Positions 21,950 to 34,999 of a stretch of 64,000 nucleotides of DNA are shown piece by piece. A model generated the notes under the pieces. The model worked only from the letters and a program-made list of their open reading frames with translations. It did no database searches and was not told the origin of the DNA. The position numbers and the translations under genes were made by a program. Where the stretch lies: contig MU831935.1 of the NCBI GenBank assembly GCA_029204225.1, positions 1 through 64,000 of the forward strand, in the 5' to 3' direction. Source of the stretch: Diphasiastrum complanatum. Taxonomy: Eukaryota > Streptophyta > Lycopodiopsida > Lycopodiales > Lycopodiaceae. Position 1 is the stretch's first letter. Every line of letters begins with the position of its first letter.

Positions 21950-22680
21950 GTCAACAATCATCGTGCCAAGCATCCAGCTCCCAAAGTTGTCATAGAGTAC
22001 ACAACGAGATTGTCGCACCCGCCTCACCTCCTGCATCTCAACGTCGTACTCTCAATCAATTTCATGAAATCTTTGATACTTTTGATTTCGCACCACAATT
22101 TCAGTCAGGCCAACAAGCAGTTTAGGCACCCGACCATCAGAGTTGCTTCTGTAGTTGTATCTCCGAGGCAGTTTGACGCACAAGTACCAGATGGGTTTGA
22201 AGAAGATCTTTTTGAAGAGGAAGATCCACAAGCAAAAACTCAAGGCAATCATGACAATCCATAAGAGCTAGAACTCTTCCTGTTGTTGCTGCTACTACCA
22301 TGTCGACATCCTTGGATTCTGGCGACGCCCTTGGAATTCTTTCATACCTTAGGCGAATGCCAAAAACAACAACATGCGAATACCGTGGAGAAATACGTCT
22401 CCACACTCCAGAATGTGCTAACAAATGCACAAGATCAAGTTGACAAAGTCGTTCAGGATGCCAAACAGCAAGTTATATTATCGAAGGGCAACTGGAAATG
22501 GCCAACCTTGACAAAGAAAGGATCCTAGGAGAATTGGATGCCACAGCCATGGAGCACAATAATTATCTGTACGTGGAAGCTCCAGATCGTCCTGTCCATC
22601 AACAGGAGATCCGTTCTTTGTTTAAGAAGATCGAGCTATCACAATGCATTTTCTGAATTTCAAGATAGATTTGATCGATT
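21950..22680 (+). pseudogene. old unidentified coding remnant, left part
   Basis: Several plus-strand frames of this stretch look protein-like but are broken by frameshifts: PDGFEEDLFEEEDPQ at about 22190, then TLQNVLTNAQDQVDKVVQDA (about 22400-22460) and, in another frame, LDKERILGELDATAMEHNN (about 22510-22570), both helical and coiled-coil-like. I do not recognise the family. The sequence stops at the left LTR of the element at 22686 and seems to resume at 26932 and again at 33297, so it is the host of two insertions. It could be a gag-like part of an unknown element or a decayed gene. Confidence 0.35.
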
Positions 22681-22685
22681 CGATT

Positions 22686-23105
22686 AGCATTCTATGCAGA
22701 AATTTTGATCTAGTGGAGAGTACAGATCAGAGATGCAATCACTAACTGATTGCCAAACATCGAAACCATAAACAACATCCACAAGTAACAGAGTGATGGA
22801 GGAGCTCACATAAAGCAAAAGAGCTCACAAAGCAAAAGCATCTTTATTACAAAGAGATTGATACATATACAAGTAAAGGTCCCCTTTGCATTGGGACGCC
22901 ATGTGGCATAGACCTAATAAATGCATGAAATTCACTATTGGCCTCTACGTGACATTTTAGCCTATATATAGATAAACTCCCGTTATCGGCTTAGGACAAG
23001 CCCCCGGGCTGGCTTGTTAACTAAAGCCTACTAAATATAATCAGTACATAACAATTGTTAACTACACTAACAGTCCAATCACAGTTGAGCTTACTATTTC
23101 TAACT
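22686..23105 (-). repeat. left (3') LTR of the 22686-26927 element
   Basis: Closely matches 26506-26927 over the whole length with scattered substitutions, including CAAAGCAAAAGCATCTTTAT and GGACAAGCCCCCGGGCTGGC. Confidence 0.8.
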
Positions 23106-26100
23106 CCCTCTCTTAAGCTCAAGTGTGATTTAAGTATCAACCTAACTGTACACTTATTACAGTATCACATTTGAAGCTTGCATAAATAAGCCAAATTAAA
23201 TCTAAGCTCAAATGTGATAAGAGTATCAGAATAAAAATGTGTAGCCATGTTGTGGAGTGTCTGTATAGATCATATGCATTTTGCTTGTTACCTGTACTTG
23301 ACTCACACTCAAGTACACAATCAAAGCACTTGACTCACAAAGTATCAACCAAACACCATGCTCTCACTCTGAACTTGACTTGTTCACCATCCAACTTGAA
23401 ACACAAGCGGACCACGTGAGACACAAGACTCACACCGAGAAAACCTCACTGCCACCATGAGATTATCATCCTCCATCTTAATAGGCTGACATCCTATCAG
23501 ACGCTTACAAGACAAACTCATAACGCTGATAACAATGAGCGACTAGCGCTCAACCTGAGGAAATCTTATTGCCACTAAGATTATACCCTCACCAGAAAAT
23601 CAGCTAGTAAACATGTCAACAAGTCACTGAGCATCAAATGAGTACTTTATTTTTCTTTCAGTAGCAAATGTTTAACCAATCAAACTCCAACTCTGATCTA
23701 CATCTAGTCACAAAGACTCTCATGACAAAGTCACGTGCAAGCAATCACATTCATGCAACCAACACGGATGACAAACATATCAACTGATGATCACTGCTTG
23801 CTGAAGAAGATCTCCTCTTGTACCATACACCTTTTTCATATGTAGATCCATTGCTACAGTATATCCGATTGATTCCTTGGCTCAAGAAAATATTGGCATC
23901 CATCATTCAAAATCTAGATGATGTCCACACGGATAATTCCTGATTTGCATCCAAAGCATTGGACTACCCCATGCTAGCAACCTCAGTAAACTCTGTCGCT
24001 TACCTGAAGTCGTGTTTCTCACAAAGTACATGCCACCTGTAGCTTTGCATTGACATCTAGCTTCATCAAACTACTTATAATAGCCAAGTCTTACTGATTA
24101 ATGAGCCACCCAGTCAGACTCAAGAGAAGTAACTTACAATACTGATCTTGTCTACCTATCCCCACATGTGCTTCTACTTGTATTCTCACCATCCATGTCA
24201 TAATGGAATCACCAAAATGTTTCCACTTGAGAATACCCATCAAATACTTACTCCAATATCATCTTCAAGTTCTTCACATGTGGTGTGCACTGATATACCG
24301 TCTAGCTCACATGTGAGATCTTCCTTGGCTGCATCCAAACGACCTCTCCATTCCAATACTAGACCATGCAAACTGACTTTGCACTTCTAATATAGCACCT
24401 AACTTTACTTGAACCTAGAAGCGAAGTAGATTCCAAAGCACAAGACATGATCTCCATCATTTGAATAGATCTCAAGTTACAAATTGCCACTCATTCATGC
24501 TTTTTACTTACCCAAAAAGTACCCCAAGCATGAGCTCCACCACACTTCTGCTATGAAGTGATAACAGCTTGTCACCTCCAAGCTTGTCCAAAAGTTCACC
24601 ATGCAAGCTCAACTCTGCAAACTCTAGTAGTCCACTTGCTACTCACCTTCATGAATACTCAGTTGCATGCCCTCTTTGCATCATTACCCCTTCATGAACG
24701 TAGCCAATTTACTAGATTTGCTTTTTCGAATTACCATTTTTCCACTTTGGCTTATCCAACTGACCTTACCACTGACATCCTTCACCTTGTGACCGCCATT
24801 ATTGCGTTGCCACCACTAAGCTCATGTGAATGTCTCCTCAATCGAGACATTTCTCCCTTGAAAAAGCATGTAAAGCAACCGCAACCACCGAATCTGACAA
24901 TGCCATTGTCGATTCTCACCTTGAGAGCCCCCCTCCAAGCATCTCTTCAGCTTGATTAGTTCCAACTTCCAAAAAGTTGAACTAGTAGACATGAACTATT
25001 TCACCATGTCCATCAGCATATTGCGGCACCATGTCTGGCTCTCTCTTGTGGTTAATTTTCCTCTCTCAATTTCTACCAATTAAGAGTTTCATGATGCCTC
25101 ACTGCAAGTTTTCTGCATCTCCTAGCTTTCTCTAATGCAATTTCACCCTTAGTCTCTTCAAAACTGCTTGAGAATCACTTTAGAGCTCCTTGGCTATAGG
25201 CACACGCCTTTTTCCTAGCCTGCCCCGTAGACTTTTAGCCAAAAATTGGGCTTAATTTGGCACAAAGGTCACCAAATAGCGAAAATCGTACTCATTGGGT
25301 TGTCCCGCTCCATCGGATGGTGCCAATAATGCATCAAAATACATTTCTCCCTTGACGATGTCATTGCTCTATCTGCCAGCTTTGTGCAGGCTTTTACAGG
25401 CTCCAATTTGGCCCTTATTTGGCTCCAAAAGCCCGTTTCTAGCTAAAGTTAGCCACTTCCAAATGGCTTTAAAAAACTAGTTAAAAAATGAACTATTTCC
25501 TCTTTCTGAAGGAATACCGTCCTTCAAACCCAAATTCACCAGTCGGGTCCAATCTTGGATTTATGAATGAAGACCCTTCAACTCTCTCTAGGGTTCTTTT
25601 CATCCTCATCCACCAGTCTATCTTCATCCAAAGGTCTGCATTGCTCCTCATGCCCTACATCTTGGCCATCAATAGATATTGGATCCTATCATGTGGTTAA
25701 GATTCTTAAAATCCTCCCTTGTGTCCACAGGCCAACAATACACACCAAGGCAATAGTGTATTTGGACGCGCGCGAGACCCTGTTGCGGTGACCATCTCGT
25801 CATGTGTATTTTCTTGTCGGTTTCTGCTATGGAGAGTTGGATCAGAGTACAAACATGCGCGCTCTTAGTTTGATCCTACTCCTCAAGCCTTCCACGGCTC
25901 CTATAGACGAAGATCATAGATTTCCTATCTTTAAACCCTAACTGTCCATGAATATAGCTGTCTCAGACTGGAAATCGTGCCTTCACCTCTCCATGACTAA
26001 GCATGCCTCTTGGCACTCTTTCTACCTCACCAGAGTTTTACAGATCCAAAATTGATCTTCTACAACCAAAAACCCGTCACTTTTTTACAGTAAACCCCAA

Positions 26101-26505
26101 CTAATAAAAAACCAGCTTTGTTGCAAGATTTTGGAACCGCTTTTCATCCAATTTCTGAAAATTGAATCACCACAACTACCCCGGCTATCTTGCGACCTGT
26201 ACCAATTCTTGTTTGCAACAAACTGCTCCACAATTCATTGAGAATTGATATCGTTATGAGCTCTTTTTTGTCAGCTGCCTCATAGCATGCTTGCTATGAA
26301 GTTTCTTTAACTTTGATTCCACGAATCTATTCCGTATGCACTGAATCAAAGGACTTTGCATCTCTGATCACCCCGGACCATCCTGTACCCTCTGTATGAC
26401 GTCCTTACCGTTGCTCGGTTATGATGCTACCATCGATGGAACTGCTCTTCCAAGAGCTTCGATCGTGCATGTTCCTCCACAGCCTAAAGGATCTAATACC
26501 AAGTT

Positions 26506-26927
26506 AACATTCTATGCAAAATTTTTGATCTAGTGGAGAGTATAGATCAGAGATGCAATCACTAACTGATTGCCAACCATCAAAACCATAAACAACATCC
26601 ACAAGTAACCGAGTGATGGAGGAGCTCACATAAAGCAAAAGAGCTCACAAAGCAAAAGCATCTTTATTACAAAGAGACTGATACATGTACAAGTAAAGGT
26701 CCCCTTTGCATGGGGACTCCACGTGGCATAGACCTAATAAATGCATGAAATTCACTATTGGCCTCTACATGGCATTTTAACCTATATACATGTAAACTCC
26801 CATTATCGGCTCGGGACAAGCCCCCAGGCTGGCTTCTTAACTATAAAGCCTACTAAACTGAATTAATACATAACAACTATTAACTACACTAACAGTCCAA
26901 TCACAGTTGAGCTTACTATTTGTAACT
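26506..26927 (-). repeat. right (5') LTR of the 22686-26927 element
   Basis: Partner of 22686-23105. A PBS-like motif precedes it on the plus strand. The termini are not a clear TG...CA pair, so the ends are good to a few bases only. Confidence 0.8.
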
Positions 26928-27015
26928 GATTCAAGGGCAAGGCGTCGACTGAGTTGGCAACGAAAAAATCTATCATAAGAGAATATGAAAAAGTTGCCGC
27001 TCAAGTATTACAAAC

Positions 27016-28163
27016 TGTCGGAAAGTGGTGCTGTAAAGATAGGTCTAGCTTGAAAAGACATGAATGTCTAGAAAGAAATCTTTTTGTGCATGGCGAAATA
27101 AACTATCTTTCCTCTTTCACAATGCATGGCTACGCCTATCAATTTCAAACAAAACAATAGTGATAGAAATCATGTTTGATCTTATAGTAACTAACTTTGA
27201 AATCGTCAGTACTACAATAATTACGTAGACAAACAATTAAGCATCGAATTATTAGACAAATAATTATTTGCGAAGAACTCCAGAAAATACATACATTTTG
27301 AGATAAAGTTGAATGCAATAAAGGACAGTATTGATTCAAAATGAAACAGAAGTAAATGAGTACAATAAGTTACGGATCGAAGCCATGTACTCTATGTTAT
27401 CTCTGAGCGGCTAATGGAAGTCTAAATTAATGCGCAATATTGATAAGCAACAGTGCAATAGCAATCTCTAAAACAACTCTAAGAAGTGAGCTAGAATGTT
27501 CAAGAGTGTTCAACGGCAGGCTTCAGAGAGAGAGCTAACTATTCAAAAACTTCTTCTGATAATCTAATAATATTGATTATTGAACTGTATGATGAACAAC
27601 TATTTATACTAAGAAATTTGGTCATCAATTGCGATCGCCAATTGGTTGGAGATCTGCTGGCATCCATCCGGTCCTTGTCGTTGATTGCTGATAAGCCATA
27701 AAATTGGTTGTAAACGTTATGTATGCCTAAATGGACCAAAATTGTAGCTATGCAGAAGCGAACTAAAATAGCCACAGGCGACACTATCGGATTTTTTGCA
27801 AAAAAGGTGAAAAAGATGAAGGTGCCCTTAAATCTCATTTAGGGTTGCCCCACACTTTGCCATAGTCATTTTCTTAACATTTGAGGCTCTTTGGAAGAAG
27901 CAAAAAATGTGACATTGTGTTTTTACACGAGATTTCTGTCAGGCAAAAAATGCGAAAAAGATGACACTGCATTTTTCAATGGAATTTCTGACAGGCGAAA
28001 AAGACGACATTGTTGTCAACTTTGTGTATTTCTGCAGATTGTGTAAAAACACTTGTAACTCTACAGATTGTAATAAAACACGGGAAAATCCACAGAACTG
28101 GATAAACAATAGATGAAGATTAAAACCGATTAGTCGATTGGTAAGAAGGAGAATAATCCAGCA
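27016..28163 (-). repeat. Copia B 3' LTR
   Basis: 1148 bp, starting TGTCGGAAAGTGG and ending ATAATCCAGCA. It has only a short GAGAGAGAGAG where the other LTR has a long GA run. Several substitutions separate the two LTRs, so the insertion is much older than Copia I. Confidence 0.8.
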
Positions 28164-28170
28164 CTCCTCC

Positions 28171-30137
28171 TTAATCTGAATCCTTGAATGCCTTGAGCTT
28201 CAAACTTAGTTCTACACAGAATCTTCTGTGTGACTCCAAACTTAATGCTTTAGTAAAAACATCTGTTGTCATATCTTGTGTTCTACAGTACTGCAATCTG
28301 ACTTCTTCTTTGAGAACTTTGCTTCTGACGAAATAATGCTTCAGTTCAATGTGCTTACTCTTGGAATGAAATCTAGGGTTGGCTGATAAAGCGATGGCAC
28401 TTTGATTATCACAAAATAATGTCGTCGGAGCATATTGATTCAGACCAATATCTAAGAGTAAATTCCTCAACCAAATTGCTTCCTTTGTAGCTTGAGAGGC
28501 TACGATGTACTCTGATTCAGTGGAAGATAGAGCTATTGAAGATTGCTTGCAACTATTCCAGAAAATTGGACCATTGTTGAGGAAGAATGTAAATCCGGAA
28601 GTGGATTACGAGTGTCTACATCTTCTGCCCAACTTGCATTTGTCTAACCATTGAGTAAATTGAGTTTGTTGTTGCCGACTGCTCCATAACAAATGCAAAA
28701 GTCCATAGTAGCTCGAAGATATCTCATGACTCTAATAAGAGCCTTCCAATGTGTTATACCAGGGCTAGTCATAAACTAACTAAGAGAGCTGACTGCAAAA
28801 GCTATGTTTGGCCTGGTACAGATCATGGCATACATAAAAGATCCTACAATAGAATGGTCAAGATACTCACGTATCTGCTGCTTCTCATGAATTGTTTGGA
28901 GACACTGGTCCGTTGACAATTTGAGTCATGGTTCCATTGGTGAGAGAGCTAACTTGCAATTCCTCAGATTATATCCGACTAACATGTTGTAGATGTACCT
29001 CTATTGTGTAATGTAAACCAACTTCAGCTTTCTGTCTACGTGGATTTGAATACCAAGGCATACATGAGCCTCGTCCAGATTGGTCATGTCCAATTCGAAA
29101 GATAGCATTATGAGATATGTTGTCTGTACATCCATTTGATGTACTTCCAAATCTGTTGCAACGATAAATTATAGCAAAGGTCGAATAGAAAAATGCTTGA
29201 CTAGTGGACTGAAGGTCTCAGTGTAATTGGTGTTGTATACCTGAGAAAATCCTCTGGCTACAAGTCGTGCCTTTCTCTTGTTGATGCTTCCATTTGCGTT
29301 GTACTTGACTTTGAAAATCCATTTGCAATCAACTACATTTCTGCTAGAAGGTAATTTGAGAATCGTCCATGTCTGGTTCTTGATAAGAAATGAATACTCT
29401 TTATTCATAGCTTCTTTCTAGAGATCTGAGTCAGGCTGACTGAGTGCCTCTTGGACAGACGTCAGTTCTTGAACAAGATAGGTTGTAGACTCGTCGATAT
29501 ACTGGTTAGGTGGTCTGCTAGTCCTTGATGATCTTCTGGGTAATACAGGAAGTTGATCATTTTCATCATATTGTAGTTGCTGATCTGCAACATCATCATC
29601 TTTTGATGGGTCAGCTACATGGGAACTGCCCTTTCCTTTGAGGTCTTGAAACTAATCTTCGATGAAGATGACATCCCGGCTAGTGAATATCTTCGACTCG
29701 ATGGGATCGAACAACTTGTAGGCTTGTTTTGAAGTAGTGTAGCTGATGAAAACACATTTGATACTCTAGAAGTCGAGCTTCTTTCTTAGATCATAAGGAA
29801 CCTGCGCAAAAGCAGTACATCCAAAAAGTCGTAAGTTTGATAAAGAAGATTTGGTACATGTCCAAACTTTGAATGGTGTTTTGTCTGAGAGGCCTTTAGT
29901 AGGACATCCGTTCTGAATATAGGTTGCTATTGAAACAGCTTCAATCTAGAAGCACTTCGGAAGTGTCGAACGTGATAACATGCACTTTGCCGATTCAGCT
30001 AAGGTTCTGTTCTTTCTCTCGACAAGACCATTTGACTGAGGCGAATAGGAAGTAATATATTGTTGCTCAATGATGTTGTTAAGGTAGCAATCCTTGAATT
30101 CGTTGAAGATGTATTCTCCCCCATTATCTAATCTCAA
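28171..30137 (-). pseudogene. Copia B RNase H, RT and integrase C-terminal remnants
   Basis: RNase H end at 28171-28470 has LFCDNQSAIALSANPRFHSKSKHIE and ends near DVFTKAL. RT N-terminal part at 29169-29408 has DCKWIFKVKYNANG and RKARLVARGFSQV. Between them, at about 29115, the sequence jumps from the RT tail to the VQTT-type segment, so the palm with the YVDD box is deleted. The integrase core end is at 29946-30137 (RLDNGGEYIFNEF, SPQSNGLVERKNRT). Confidence 0.8.
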
Positions 30138-30361
30138 TGCTTTGATTCATTTACCAGTTTGATTCTCAACATGCTCTTTGAATTGTCTGAATTTGATAAA
30201 AGCCTCTGACTTTTGTTTAATGAAATTTACAGCTATTCTTCTAAAGAATTCGTCAATAAATGTAATGAAGTATTTTGCATCTAGCAATGAAGGAGTTTGC
30301 ATAGGTTCACATATATCTGTATGAACAACATCTAACAGATCTTTTGCTACATGCCTATGGT

Positions 30362-31096
30362 TTAATTTAAAAGGAATCCTAGTCCGCTTTTAAAGATGCA
30401 ACTATGACAGACGTGAAGATCGACCTTACTAGAAGGATAGTCGAGATCAAGTGCCATGGATTGTCTGGACATGTTCCATATAGATGCATGATTTATGTGT
30501 CCTAAGCGATGATGCCATAGTAATGCTTTATTGACTAGAACAGAGGTTTTCAAGACTTGACTAGACTCTAAATAGCAATGTGCCAATCTATATAAGTAAC
30601 CCCACCTCTTACCGAGTGCAAGGATCTTATTACTCCTATTAATAAGTTTGCATTGATTAGATTCAAAGTCTATCTTATGATCTAAATCTGTAATTCTACT
30701 CACTGATAACATATTTGTAGAAAGTTTAGGAACATACAAGACCTTTGATTTGAATTGATCATTATGGAACCGCAATCCTACAGTACCTTCACCTTCAATA
30801 GTGTGAGTACTATTGTCACCAATTTGAAAAAATTTCTTCATGTTGTAAGATGTGTAGGAGTTGAAAATCTCATGTTGATTGGTCATATGTTGTGTTTCTC
30901 CAGAATCCAAAAACCATGAATCATCCAAAAATGCGCTTTGATCTTTGACCATGAATGTGCCTTCATCCACTTTGACCTGGGGAGATGATGAAATTGTGTT
31001 TGCTTGTTGATTAGGTTGATTGGCTACGTTCTTTGCTTGGAGAATTCGACAATCCTTGATCTCATGGTTATTGCGCTTGCAATACCTGCAAAACAT
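30362..31096 (-). pseudogene. Copia B zinc knuckle, protease and GAG-pre-integrase
   Basis: A 244-residue open frame. Zinc knuckle CRYCKRNNHEIKDC at residues 3-16; protease-like WFLDSGETQHMTN (about 80-92), where the usual DSGA has become DSGE; GAG-pre-integrase with LLWHHRLGHINHA (about 190) and CHSC for zinc binding. It is the longest open piece of Copia B. It lacks a start because gag proper is in another frame to the right. Confidence 0.85.
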
Positions 31097-31807
31097 CTTC
31101 TTCTTCGATTGTGGATCTGATTATTGTGCTTGACTTTGAGTCTGTTTCTGATTCGTTGCAGCCTTCTTGGAGCTTTTTTTGCTTCTGTCGCTTAGAGCCT
31201 TTGTTGACATATGGAGTCTGAGAGAAAGAAGTAGACGAAGTGTCTTGACTTCTTCGATTATCTTCTTGCAACAACATAGTGATAACTCTAGTAAGAGTTA
31301 AATCTGAGTGTGTCGATATGATCATCACTCAGTTCTCATATGTAGAGGGCAAGCTTGAAAGCAATGTCATAATTGCATCTTGATTGTCTATGACTTATCT
31401 GACAACGACCATCTGTTGCAAGAGATTTTTAAATTGGCTAATGTGACTCTCAAGTGAATCACCAACAAACATTTTGAATGTGAAGAATTTCCTTCGTAGA
31501 TGTCACTTAGTAGTTATGTCTCTCATGTCATGTAGTGAGTTCAAGATGTTCCAAACATCTCTTCACGTTTTAGCTTCAACTATGTGTCCAATATGTGTAT
31601 CTGATATATTGAGGATGATAAGCGTGAAAGCTTTACCATCCTTCAATTTCCACTTTGATTCGTATCTTCAGGTTTTACTTATGTACCTATAACAACATCT
31701 CATAATTCGCTGGCAATTAACAAGGTCTTCGTCTTAAATTTCTACAAATGATAATTGGATCAATTCAGCTTGTCTGCAATGAGACCGACTTTACTTTGAG
31801 AATCCAT
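31060..31807 (-). pseudogene. Copia B Gag, broken
   Basis: The minus-strand start at 31807 reads MDSQSKVG, like Copia A gag, but meets a stop within about 15 codons. The rest to 31268 shows the UBN2 pattern in scattered frames, and 31068-31328 carries LTLTRVITMLLQEDNRR. Non-functional. Confidence 0.7.
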
Positions 31808-31996
31808 TTGGAACTTAGTATGTCGATTGTATTGATGATGCTTAGTACTGCCAACAATAGGAAATCAATTCTCTAATACTGAAAGGTTGAAAAGAACTAA
31901 AGAATACGATATCAATTTGATATCGTGATAGATATCAATTATTAGAGCTTTTGCTTTGATATCATCTTGGAATCAGATAAAGAATTAGTGAAAATG

Positions 31997-32008
31997 CTCT
32001 GATACCAT
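31997..32008 (-). other. Copia B primer-binding site
   Basis: GCTCTGATACCA (complement TGGTATCAGAGC, initiator Met-tRNA) directly abuts the LTR start TGTTGGAAAG at 32009. Confidence 0.85.
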
Positions 32009-33291
<1,283 letters not shown>

Positions 33292-33296
33292 CAAGC

Positions 33297-33950
33297 AATC
33301 CCCCAAAACCACCCATGCCACCCTTCTCGCCACCTCAGCAAGATCAGGGTCAAATGGATACAGACATGGATCAAGGGGCAGAAGAAGAAGCAACCATGGC
33401 TTCTCAAGCTATGGAAGCAGGGCCATCTACATCAAGGGTCATACCATTGTTTCATAAACCGGTCACCATCGAGGAGGAGACACAAAAAATTTTAAATCAA
33501 CATCTGTATGAATCCTCGAGAGGTGGCTGGGTTATTATGTTCAAGACTTGAGAGATTGAATAAGGCAAGGACTGGATAAACTACCTGCATTGCCACCATG
33601 GTGCAAGATTGTTTTTGAAAACACTCATTAGGAATTATGTAACGAGCCCTCGCTAGCTCCGGGTGGATCCATTTTATGTTCCAATGCCAAGGCGAAATAA
33701 GTGAAAATATTTGGGTGTACCAATGGATAAAATCACCGTCCACACCCCAAATTGTCCCATAATCTATCAACAATATAGTTGGTTGATTGTGGTGGATTTT
33801 AGTCGGTCCCTCAAGGCTTATTCACCACGTTGGAAAGAGGTGTGTGCAATAATGATAAGTCGAAGACTGTGGCGACTTATCGAGCACAACGGAATAGAGC
33901 CTTCTTTCCTAATGCATTAATATGTCGGATGATATCTGATATGTCGGAGC
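33297..33950 (+). pseudogene. old unidentified coding remnant, right part
   Basis: Directly follows the Copia B target duplication. One open frame (33315-33551, 78 residues) begins MPPFSPPQQDQGQMD, is Met/Gln/Glu-rich and ends after ESSRGGWVIMF. It resembles no family I know. Together with 26932-27010, which contains ELATKKSIIREYEKVAAQ, it continues the sequence at 21950-22680. The frames do not join without shifts. Confidence 0.3.
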
Positions 33951-33959
33951 CACCTATAA

Positions 33960-34502
33960 GTGATTTTCGAGTATTTTTGCAGACTATGTAGAAACATGCA
34001 TAAAAATGTAAAACTAGATAATAAGTGGATGAAGATTAACGATCCATCATTTGGCCTGTAGGAGAATTAGGAGAATAATCTAACACTCCTCTCCCTAATC
34101 TGAATCCATGAATGCTTTGACCTTCAAACATAGTTCTACACAAAACTTTCTATGTGTATCCAAGCTTAATGCTTTAGTAAAAATATTTGCTGTCATATCT
34201 TACGTTCAACAATACTGCAAGTCAACCTCTTTTTCAATAACTTTGCTTTTGACATAGTGATACTTGATTTCAATGTGCTTACTCCTAGAATGAAATCTAG
34301 AGTTGGCTGATATGGTAATGGCACTTTGATTATCACAAAATAGAATTGTCAAGCATATTGATTTAGATTGATATATGAAATTAAGTTTCTCAATCATACT
34401 GCTTTCTTTGTAGCTTGAGAGACTGCGATATACTCTGATTCAGAAGAAGATAGAGCTATCAAAGTTTGTTTGCGGTTGTTCCATGAAATAGGACCATTGT
34501 TG
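33960..34502 (-). pseudogene. Copia D, LTR end and RNase H part (left half)
   Basis: 33960-34085 matches the terminal part of Copia B-type LTRs and ends ATAATCTAACA, followed by a PPT-like purine tract on the minus strand. From 34110 the minus strand reads RNase H: LFCDNQSAITISANSRFHS and KHIEIKYHYV (34206-34397). At 34502 the element is interrupted by Copia C; it resumes at 41285. Confidence 0.75.
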
Positions 34503-34998
34503 TGTTGAAAATAGGATGGATAAATTACAGCGGAAACTCCTACTTCCAATGCATGACTACGCCTATCAAAAATTGAACAAAGAAGTAGTGATGATAATCA
34601 CGTTCAATCTTTAGCAACTAACTTTGAAATCGCTAGATACTAAGTGATTACGTAGCCAAACATAAAGTATTGAATTCTCAAACAATTTCTATCAGTTCCA
34701 AAAGCAATACAGAGATGCATGCATTCTAAGATATATTGAGCACAATAAGAAGATAGTATTGATTCAGAAAAACAAAATTAGATGCTAATGAGTGCAAGAC
34801 AATAGCGGATAGAAACCGTGCATTCTAAGTTGTCTCTGAGTAACTGAGAATAAGTCTAATAATAAGCAGCTCTGTTGATAAGTAGTAGCGCAATAGCAAC
34901 TCTAAAATAAATCTCTAAAAGACTGAGCTAGAATGCTCAAGAGAGTTCTAGCTTGAAAGCTTGATAGAGAGCTAACTACAATAATTTTTTATTGTGAA
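34503..34998 (-). repeat. Copia C 3' LTR, truncated
   Basis: Matches the first about 500 bp (plus-strand order) of the right LTR at 37786, up to GATTGTGAA or ATTGTGAA, then changes abruptly to RT sequence. Confidence 0.75.
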
Positions 34999-34999
34999 T

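Larger units (their letters stand above)
22686..26927 (-). mobile_element. LTR retrotransposon with degraded interior
   Basis: Two direct repeats of about 420 bp (22686-23105 and 26506-26927) start (A/G)CATTCTATGC and end TTACTATTT(C/G)TAACT. A PBS-like GATCTAATACCAA lies just left of the right copy (26490-26502), and a purine tract (minus strand of CCCTCTCTTAAGC) just right of the left copy, which gives minus orientation. GATT flanks both ends (22682-22685 and 26928-26931), a probable target duplication. The 3.4-kb interior has no recognisable gag or pol apart from a faint RNase H-like end at about 23600 (VDMFTS). It is non-autonomous or very decayed. Confidence 0.7.

Noticed and set aside
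23240-25790. Plus-strand open frames of 60-130 codons inside the 22686-26927 element
   Set aside because: Opposite to the element's orientation, with unconserved composition and no recognised domain; they look like chance frames.
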